Shown: positions 1 through 4,354 of the stretch, piece after piece | Layout: each line of letters opens with the position of its first letter | Position numbering within the stretch: position 1 is the first letter of the stretch | Assembly (NCBI GenBank): GCA_035649395.1 | Contig: DASRJR010000312.1 | Span: 1 to 11,685 of the forward strand | Length of the DNA: 11,685 bases | Direction: 5' to 3' | From: Gp6-AA40 sp035649395 | Lineage (GTDB): Bacteria > Acidobacteriota > Vicinamibacteria > Vicinamibacterales > UBA2999 | The notes under the pieces: generated by a model | What the model was told of the DNA's origin: nothing | Seen by the model: the letters and a program-made list of their open reading frames with translations, nothing else | Databases searched by the model: none | Position numbers and translations under genes: made by a program

Positions 1-26
1 GTCACTCGCCAGCCCACCCGACTTCG

Positions 27-752
27 CTACTTGCCTGCCTCGTTGACGACCTCGCGTTCGTCAATCCGGGCGTAGCGATACGTCATACGGAGCGCGGACG
101 ATCCAAGCAGACGCAGTTGCGCCGTCGTGTCGAGTGACACCGGCATTTCGACGTCGTTGAGCCGTCGATACGTCCGCACGACGTTCACGCGGGTCATCCA
201 GAACGACGGATTCTTCGCCAATCGCCCCTCCACTCGAACGAGCATGCCGTCGGTGGTCAGGAACATCCGTCCAGCGATCAGCGAGCGGTCCTTTCGCAGC
301 GGCCTCATGGCGATGACGGCGAGTCCCTCCGCGTCGACACTCGTCGGCGTGAACTCGTAATTGGCGGTCGAGAGCGCGACGGTGGCGCTGCCGCCGCGCG
401 CGATCAGGCTCTGCTCGGCATCGAGCAACGACCGCAGCACGCGAGAGCGGATATAGCCGGAGCCCCCCTCCGCCGTGACCTGATAGCTCAATCCCGACGC
501 GGCCGTGAACTCGGTCTCGACGTCGAGCCATCCCTGATGCCCCTTGCCGGATGCCTCCAAGCGACGCGACGCGCTGTACTGGTGCGCAGTCGTGGTGCGG
601 TCGAAGAACCGCTGCATCGCGGCCGTGACGCGTGGATCGAGTGCGGGCGCCGCGGAGAGCAGGCGCGGTAATGGGATCAGCACTCCGGCGACGGCCAGAC
701 ACAGGGTGATCGTGTACCGGCCGATGTGCGACGGCGAACGTGCGTGGCCCAT
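27..752 (-). CDS. Exported LolA/RseB-like (outer-membrane lipoprotein-sorting type) protein
   Basis: Predicted 241-aa exported protein of unknown precise role. The N-terminus has basic residues, a hydrophobic stretch at about residues 12-34 and a possible signal-peptidase site near LLSA-A. The mature part has the alternating beta-strand look of the LolA/RseB-like half-barrel fold: the segment around residues 150-230 (RPLRKDRSLIAGRMFLTTDG, then VEGRLAKNPSFW and a closing RMTYRYARID) reads like proteins often annotated as outer-membrane lipoprotein-sorting or MucB/RseB-like. I chose the ATG at 752 because GGAGGG lies 5 nt upstream of it and the signal peptide starts directly after; the frame stays open to 1064, but that extension is arginine-rich and improbable. 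It is divergent from the zinc-ribbon cluster, with a long spacer holding a promoter and operator candidate. The family assignment rests on pattern memory; a stand-alone periplasmic protein is the safest reading. Confidence 0.72.
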   Translation of the reverse strand: MGHARSPSHIGRYTITLCLAVAGVLIPLPRLLSAAPALDPRVTAAMQRFFDRTTTAHQYSASRRLEASGKGHQGWLDVETEFTAASGLSYQVTAEGGSGYIRSRVLRSLLDAEQSLIARGGSATVALSTANYEFTPTSVDAEGLAVIAMRPLRKDRSLIAGRMFLTTDGMLVRVEGRLAKNPSFWMTRVNVVRTYRRLNDVEMPVSLDTTAQLRLLGSSALRMTYRYARIDEREVVNEAGK

Positions 753-895
753 ATGAACCCTCCAACGGAAACGAGGTCGGTGGTGGGAAGCCACGCACCG
801 GCGATCGTCGTTGAAAGACGAGACGACGCGGAGCGGATACGTTCTCGACTTATCTCGAATCACCTCGGCGGTCATCGGTCGGATGAGGTCTCGCT

Positions 896-919
896 CATCT
901 CTTAATTCTTTAAGAGATG
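896..919. promoter_or_regulatory. Operator-like perfect palindrome with a distal half-site
   Basis: Arm CATCTCTTAA (896-905), loop TTCT (906-909), arm TTAAGAGATG (910-919): ten perfectly complementary base pairs with a 4-nt centre. The core half-site recurs: CTCTTAATT at 899-907 reappears inverted as AATTAAGAG at 959-967, with the TTAAGAG cores 51 bp apart, close to five helical turns. The palindrome covers the predicted start site of the minus-strand promoter at 924-952, which is where a repressor would bind. An AT-rich stem without a following U-tract makes a terminator less likely. The identity of any regulator is unknown. Confidence 0.5.
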
Positions 920-923
920 CGTC

Positions 924-952
924 AGTGTAAGCCCTGTCGCTCGGCGCTGCAA
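924..952 (-). promoter_or_regulatory. Sigma-70-type promoter candidate for the LolA/RseB-like gene
   Basis: On the minus strand, TTGCAG (952-947) and TACACT (929-924) are separated by exactly 17 nt. The -35 matches consensus at 3 of 6 positions and the -10 at 4 of 6. The stretch upstream of the -35 (about 953-966) is AT-rich. The predicted start near 917 would give a leader of about 165 nt to the ATG at 752. It is a weak match alone, but spacing and the palindrome over the start site support it. Confidence 0.4.
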
Positions 953-1025
953 TGAAATAATTAAGAGTTTCACGAAACGGCGGAGTATTTCCGCATCCGC
1001 GCGGCTCATGCAGGGCGAAACGGCG

Positions 1026-1031
1026 TATACT
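1026..1031 (+). promoter_or_regulatory. Possible -10 box for the zinc-ribbon cluster
   Basis: TATACT matches the sigma-70 -10 consensus at 5 of 6 positions and lies 77 bp before the ATG at 1108. No good -35 is seen at 16-18 bp spacing (the region reads GGCTCA), so it is only a candidate. Confidence 0.25.
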
Positions 1032-1075
1032 CGTACACGACTGCTTTCTGAGCCCTGCGGCCACCCTGGCCTTCA

Positions 1076-1104
1076 GCCCTCACCAAAGCACATCGAGTGA
1101 GGGC
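1076..1104 (+). promoter_or_regulatory. Hairpin that would occlude the ribosome binding site of the zinc-ribbon gene
   Basis: GCCCTCAC (1076-1083) is perfectly complementary to GTGAGGGC (1097-1104), with a 13-nt loop. The 3' arm contains the GAGGG Shine-Dalgarno sequence of the gene starting at 1108. In the RNA this 8-bp, GC-rich stem would bury the RBS, so translation of the first gene, and through coupling the second, could depend on opening it. There is no evidence of a ligand-binding domain, and chance pairing with an anti-SD-like CCCTCAC is possible. Confidence 0.4.
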
Positions 1105-1107
1105 GTC

Positions 1108-1311
1108 ATGGCATTCTTCGGATCCGAGGGCCAGCTCACAGAGCACGTCTCGCGGTCTGCCGGTGAGGTACCGTCGGCCTGCCCCGTATGTCACTCGTCA
1201 TCCATCGTGACCACGGTCAAGGTTCCCGACGTGAATACGTACTGGCGCTGCGTCAAATGCGGCGAAGTATTTAACGTAGCGCGCCGGCAGCGCTGGGGAC
1301 GAGACCGATGA
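1108..1311 (+). CDS. Small zinc-ribbon protein
   Basis: A 67-aa protein with two CxxC knuckles: Cys25-Pro-Val-Cys28 and Cys48-Val-Lys-Cys51, with the motif YWRCVKCGEVFN after the second pair. This spacing is typical of a zinc ribbon, which binds one structural zinc ion. Stand-alone ribbons of this size are usually nucleic-acid- or protein-binding adaptors; no catalytic residues are seen. The start is the ATG at 1108, with GAGGG 5 nt upstream. It is the first gene of a tight plus-strand cluster: its TGA overlaps the ATG of the next gene in an ATGA arrangement, so translation is probably coupled. The target is unknown. I am fairly sure of the zinc-ribbon call and unsure of the role. Confidence 0.75.
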   Translation: MAFFGSEGQLTEHVSRSAGEVPSACPVCHSSSIVTTVKVPDVNTYWRCVKCGEVFNVARRQRWGRDR

Positions 1312-1505
1312 CCGCGACGGACGTCGAGCTCACACGTGCGCTGCGCGAACTGATCGCGGCGCTCGATCGGCGTGTGCCTCGCGTGGCGTCCGTCGGCGAG
1401 GCGGCGATCGCCCGCGATGCCCAGCTGCTGCGCGAACGAGCCGTCAGACGTCTCGCTGAGATCGCATTCGACGATGCGGCGGCGCCGTTCGAGCCGCTGA
1501 CGTGA
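1308..1505 (+). CDS. Small helical hypothetical protein
   Basis: A 65-aa protein that I do not recognise. It is rich in Ala, Arg, Leu and Glu and should be almost wholly alpha-helical: a first amphipathic helix around residues 5-22 (VELTRALRELIAALDRR), a short break, then a second helix at about 30-53 (EAAIARDAQLLRERAVRRLA). It has no cysteines, signal peptide or membrane segment. Support for it being real is the ATGA overlap with the zinc-ribbon gene, no gap in codon bias, and a plausible downstream partner 19 bp away. A two-helix adaptor or a partner of the zinc-ribbon protein is possible, but this is inference from neighbourhood only. Confidence 0.55.
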   Translation: MTATDVELTRALRELIAALDRRVPRVASVGEAAIARDAQLLRERAVRRLAEIAFDDAAAPFEPLT

Positions 1506-1524
1506 ATCCACCGGCGAGGGACGT

Positions 1525-1938
1525 GTGAACACGCCGTTTCCGGCCAGGCCGAGCGAAGTGGTGCCGCTCACGCCTCACGAGTTCACCGGCGACGTCGATC
1601 TGTACGGATCGCCGTCGCTCGTGCTCGTCTGTCGCCGCTTTCTCAATGACGAGAACCGGGCCCTGGTCTGGTTCATTCGGTTCAAAGCGCTCAGAGCGTG
1701 GTGCACACGGTCGGATTTGGGGTTGTGGTTGACCGCCACCGATGCCGACGCCCGGAGCGCGTGGGAAGTGGCGGCGAGCTTTACCCTCAACGATGAATGG
1801 GAATTCGATGTGGAGGCCTTCCGCGGGGCAGTCGATTCGGCGATCGCGATTCGGTCGGCCGTTCGCGCAGTTGATCCGACGACAACGCGGTCACTCAACG
1901 TCGAAATCGCCGAGCGTGACGAACCATCCCGCGGTTGA
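1525..1938 (+). CDS. Hypothetical 137-aa protein, third gene of the small-protein cluster
   Basis: Unrecognised soluble protein. The start is a GTG at 1525 with GAGGG 5 nt upstream, 19 bp after the preceding stop. The sequence alternates beta-like stretches (SLVLVCRRF, ALVWFIRFKAL, LGLWLTATD) with a helical C-terminal half (residues about 80-115). It has two cysteines (one in VCRRF, one in AWCTR) and several tryptophans, but no motif I can name. G/C third-position bias holds for most of its length, which supports coding. The last 48 bp run over the 3' end of the convergent acyltransferase gene, so the C-terminal tail (about residues 122-137) is constrained by another frame and may be poorly conserved. 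Confidence 0.5.
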   Translation: MNTPFPARPSEVVPLTPHEFTGDVDLYGSPSLVLVCRRFLNDENRALVWFIRFKALRAWCTRSDLGLWLTATDADARSAWEVAASFTLNDEWEFDVEAFRGAVDSAIAIRSAVRAVDPTTTRSLNVEIAERDEPSRG

Positions 1939-3027
1939 TGCCAGACGCTGCTGGACTCCTGGATCGGCGGCCTTGACGAAGAAGGGCAGGGTCTCACCCG
2001 GCCGAACGCGGAAGCCGTTCGCGTCGAGCACACGCTCAATCCCTGCGTCGAACGCACTGCAGCTCACCAGTCTCGCCCCGCTTCCCGCAAGCGCATCGAC
2101 GGCTGATTGCAGCAGCGCCCGCAGCAGCCTCTCCGCGTGTTCGAGATCCGGCGCGGCCAGCCAGTCAACGACCTCTGCCTCGCGGCGCCGATTCGGGCGG
2201 GCAAGGTTGAACCGCGTCACGACGTAGCCATCGAGACGTCCGCTGGTGAAGGCCCCGAACACGCGATAGGTGCAGCGAGGGTTCTGACAGAATCTCCAAT
2301 TGAGATACTCAGCGCTCCGTCGTGCGAGCACGCGCCCCTTGACCTCACACCGCCGGCTGAGATCGTTGACGCGGCTGTCGAAGCCGGTGATCTCCTGAAT
2401 CGTCGTCCCGGGTGGAAGACCGATCCGACGGCGCGCGCGCGCGACCCGCAGCAGCAGATCGACGCCGGGAGCCAGCATGCCGGCGAACGGAGCGAATCCG
2501 GGCCGGTCTTTGAGCACGGCGCCCGATTCGATCACGGTCTTCCATGACTGCAGATCGAGCGTGTGCTGAAACAGGCGGCGCAGCAGTTGGTGGGAGCGGT
2601 CGTTGCTGCCGGTCACCAGGACGATCGGGAAATGACGGAACAACGCCAGATTCATGACCGCGCCGAGCCCGCGGCCGTCCAGGTCCGGCCGCACCATGAT
2701 GTCGAGCGCGCGCACCGCCGCCGCGGCGTCACCATCGATCGCGAGGTCGACCGGCTCGAGACCGCAGCCGCCGAGGATCTCGCCAGCCCGCTCGAACACC
2801 CAGTAGGAGGAGCTTCCGGCGTCCATCCCGCGTGAGAAATACCGCCATCGGACGAAGGCTTCGTCCTCCCACCACACCGGGCCGTTGACGAGGCGCCGCA
2901 GCTCGAGGATCGCCTTCAACTCGGACAGCTGCGCCGGGCGATAGCTTCGCAGCAGCTCGTCCGGCTCGAGCCCGAGCGCCTGACCTGCGTATGTGAGGAG
3001 ATGATCGAAGGAGCGGACTGATGGCAC
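1891..3027 (-). CDS. Two-domain GNAT-like acyltransferase
   Basis: A 378-aa protein that looks like two GNAT (acyl-CoA N-acyltransferase) folds in tandem. In the N-terminal half, WWEDEAFVRWRYF (about 52-64) and VRPDLDGRGLG (112-122) resemble the substrate-side motif and the acetyl-CoA pyrophosphate loop (R/Q-x-x-G-x-G). The second half has RRSAEYLNWRFCQNPRCTYR (237-256), a signature I associate with GNAT-type enzymes near polysaccharide and PEP-CTERM/exosortase loci, followed by a degenerate GNAT core and the strand-helix end DANGFRVRP. It probably transfers an acyl group to an amine, but the substrate cannot be read from the sequence. The start is a GTG at 3027 with no clear SD; a stop a few codons upstream (3046-3048) limits alternatives. 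It follows the DUF2914 gene by 31 bp, likely in one operon. Confidence 0.7.
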   Translation of the reverse strand: MPSVRSFDHLLTYAGQALGLEPDELLRSYRPAQLSELKAILELRRLVNGPVWWEDEAFVRWRYFSRGMDAGSSSYWVFERAGEILGGCGLEPVDLAIDGDAAAAVRALDIMVRPDLDGRGLGAVMNLALFRHFPIVLVTGSNDRSHQLLRRLFQHTLDLQSWKTVIESGAVLKDRPGFAPFAGMLAPGVDLLLRVARARRRIGLPPGTTIQEITGFDSRVNDLSRRCEVKGRVLARRSAEYLNWRFCQNPRCTYRVFGAFTSGRLDGYVVTRFNLARPNRRREAEVVDWLAAPDLEHAERLLRALLQSAVDALAGSGARLVSCSAFDAGIERVLDANGFRVRPGETLPFFVKAADPGVQQRLASTAGWFVTLGDFDVE

Positions 3028-3058
3028 TCGTGGAGGGCGGCCTGCTCAGGGCGTCTCG

Positions 3059-4171
3059 TCAGCGCGCGACGAAGTGTTCCTCGTGCAGCAGCGTGCCATC
3101 CGCGGCCCGCAGCTCGACTTTCCAGTTGCCGATGCGCTCAGCGCTGATCGTCGTGCTGCTGAAGGTGCGGTATCCGCTGCCTGGATTCGCCACGATATGC
3201 AGTCGCGAGACTTGATGGACGCGCTCGTCGCGATACCAGCGATGCTCGACCATCGTGTCGCGGTTGGTCTGCAGTCGCGTGTAGAACGAATACTTCCCTG
3301 GCTGCACGTCGCCGCTGGCCGAGGCGCACTGCCAGTCAGGCGATCCCCGCTTTTCGATCGCGCGGCACAGTTGCGCGGTGAGCACGGTCACGGGTACTGA
3401 TGTGTCACGTGTTTCGCGCGGCGCGTGACGTTCGACACGTTCGACAGCGGCGGCGGGTGCGACTGCCGCAGCGCGTGCGGGAGGCGCGGGCGCATCGGTG
3501 AGAACAGGAACTCGCTCCGTCACCTTCGCAGGTGCGGCGTCACCCGCCGCAACCGGGTTCGTCACTGCGGGGGCGGGCGAGCCACTTGCCGGAGACGCTT
3601 CTGACCATCGCATGACGATCGAGACGACCACAATTGCGGCCGCCGCCAGCGCCACGAGCGCGATCCGGCGATGCCGCGTCGGCGTCGCCACGGCAGTGGC
3701 AACTGGTGCCGCTTCCGACCCGAATTCCGCATCCAGGCTGTCGACCTCAGACGTGGTGGCCTTACGGTTTTTGGCGACGTCAGGCTGCGCCACGCTCTGC
3801 CAGCCGGAATCGAATTCGTCGTCCAGTCGAGCGGCGGGCGGTCGCCACAGCGGGATCTCGTGCGCCTCGCAGAAGTCGACGAGGTTCTTCAGGCTGGTCG
3901 CGACGAACGGATGGCCTGGCAGCAGCGACGCGACCGCGACCGCGTGAGCGCGGCGGTAGGTCTGCTCGGCTTCAGCGATTTGGTTCGTCTGCTCGTAGAC
4001 GAGCGCGAGGTTGTTCAGCGTGCTCGCGAGATCCGGATGGGACGACCCGTGCGTTGTCTCCTGGAGGGAGGCGGCTTCACGCAACAGCCGCTCGGCAGTG
4101 GGATAGTCGCCTGCGGCAACGGCTGTCTGCGCTGCCTCGATCATCGTGGCGGGATCGAGAACCTGGGTCAT
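3059..4171 (-). CDS. TPR protein with single membrane helix and C-terminal DUF2914 domain
   Basis: A 370-aa three-part protein. Residues about 10-105 hold two to three tetratricopeptide repeats of the kinesin-light-chain type (GDYPTAERLLREA, then LASTLNNLALVYEQTNQIAEA, then GHPFVATSLKNL), which bind proteins. After an acidic linker comes one transmembrane helix at 169-188, preceded by a basic RHRR, so the TPR part should be cytoplasmic. A Pro/Ala-rich linker (190-250) leads to a DUF2914 domain (about 264-370), ending in the typical FSSTTISAERIGNWKVEL and DGTLLHEEHF, which would be extracytoplasmic. I chose the ATG at 4171 because the TPRs begin just after it. A GTG at 4222 would add 17 residues; neither start has a strong SD. 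It probably links cytoplasmic protein contacts to an envelope sensing or carbohydrate-like domain; the function is unknown. Confidence 0.75.
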   Translation of the reverse strand: MTQVLDPATMIEAAQTAVAAGDYPTAERLLREAASLQETTHGSSHPDLASTLNNLALVYEQTNQIAEAEQTYRRAHAVAVASLLPGHPFVATSLKNLVDFCEAHEIPLWRPPAARLDDEFDSGWQSVAQPDVAKNRKATTSEVDSLDAEFGSEAAPVATAVATPTRHRRIALVALAAAAIVVVSIVMRWSEASPASGSPAPAVTNPVAAGDAAPAKVTERVPVLTDAPAPPARAAAVAPAAAVERVERHAPRETRDTSVPVTVLTAQLCRAIEKRGSPDWQCASASGDVQPGKYSFYTRLQTNRDTMVEHRWYRDERVHQVSRLHIVANPGSGYRTFSSTTISAERIGNWKVELRAADGTLLHEEHFVAR

Positions 4172-4235
4172 GAAACGTGCTGACAGAACTTTAAGGCACT
4201 TGCCGAGCCAAGCCAAGCTCACAGACCGCCCAAAA

Positions 4236-4310
4236 GCGGCCTCGACGATGAGCGGAGTCTGGAGGCCGCCTCTACAGGCAATACCCGGCCTCGCCTAAAG
4301 GCGGCCTTTA
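4236..4310. repeat. Three-copy palindromic intergenic repeat (REP-like)
   Basis: Three related cores built on GCGGCCT or its complement: AAAAGCGGCCTCGAC (4232-4246), inverted GGAGGCCGCCTCTAC (4261-4275) and TAAAGGCGGCCTTTA (4296-4310). Copies 1 and 2 pair over a perfect 8 bp (4236-4243 with 4262-4269), and the stem extends by GAC/GTC (4244-4246 with 4257-4259) past a two-base bulge, leaving a 10-nt loop. Copies 2 and 3 also pair (AGGCCGCCT with AGGCGGCCT), giving mutually exclusive stems, and copy 3 is itself a small hairpin. The alternating orientation resembles REP/BIME elements. It lies in a divergent promoter region, so it is not simply a terminator. Confidence 0.6.
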
Positions 4311-4326
4311 CATTGGCCGACGTAGG

Positions 4327-4332
4327 TACAAT
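4327..4332 (+). promoter_or_regulatory. -10 box candidate for the M16 peptidase gene
   Basis: TACAAT matches the consensus at 5 of 6 positions and lies 22 bp before the ATG at 4355, which predicts a leader of only about 16 nt. TTTACA at 4307-4312 matches the -35 consensus at 5 of 6 but is only 14 bp away, shorter than normal. It overlaps the third repeat copy, so the repeat may influence this promoter. Confidence 0.4.
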
Positions 4333-4354
4333 CGTCTGAGTCGAGCGTCTGCCT

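Larger units (their letters stand above)
753..1107. other. 355-bp divergent intergenic region
   Basis: No convincing gene lies here. Open frames crossing it are arginine-rich extensions without a ribosome binding site. The central part (about 896-978) is clearly more AT-rich than the neighbouring genes. It holds a perfect 24-nt palindrome (896-919), a separated half-site (959-967), a short GTTTC-AC-GAAAC inverted repeat (967-978) and a minus-strand promoter candidate (924-952). Nearer the plus-strand cluster are a TATACT -10-like hexamer (1026-1031) and an RBS-occluding hairpin (1076-1104). Confidence 0.8.

Noticed and set aside
753..1064. N-terminal extension of the LolA/RseB-like frame upstream of the ATG at 752
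   Set aside because: It has no RBS, is arginine-rich, crosses the palindrome and promoter region, and would bury the signal peptide internally. The ATG at 752 has a strong GGAGG.
2430..2443. GCGCGC run as a Z-DNA or regulatory element
   Set aside because: It lies inside the GNAT-like gene and is explained by Arg/Ala codons in a GC-rich genome.
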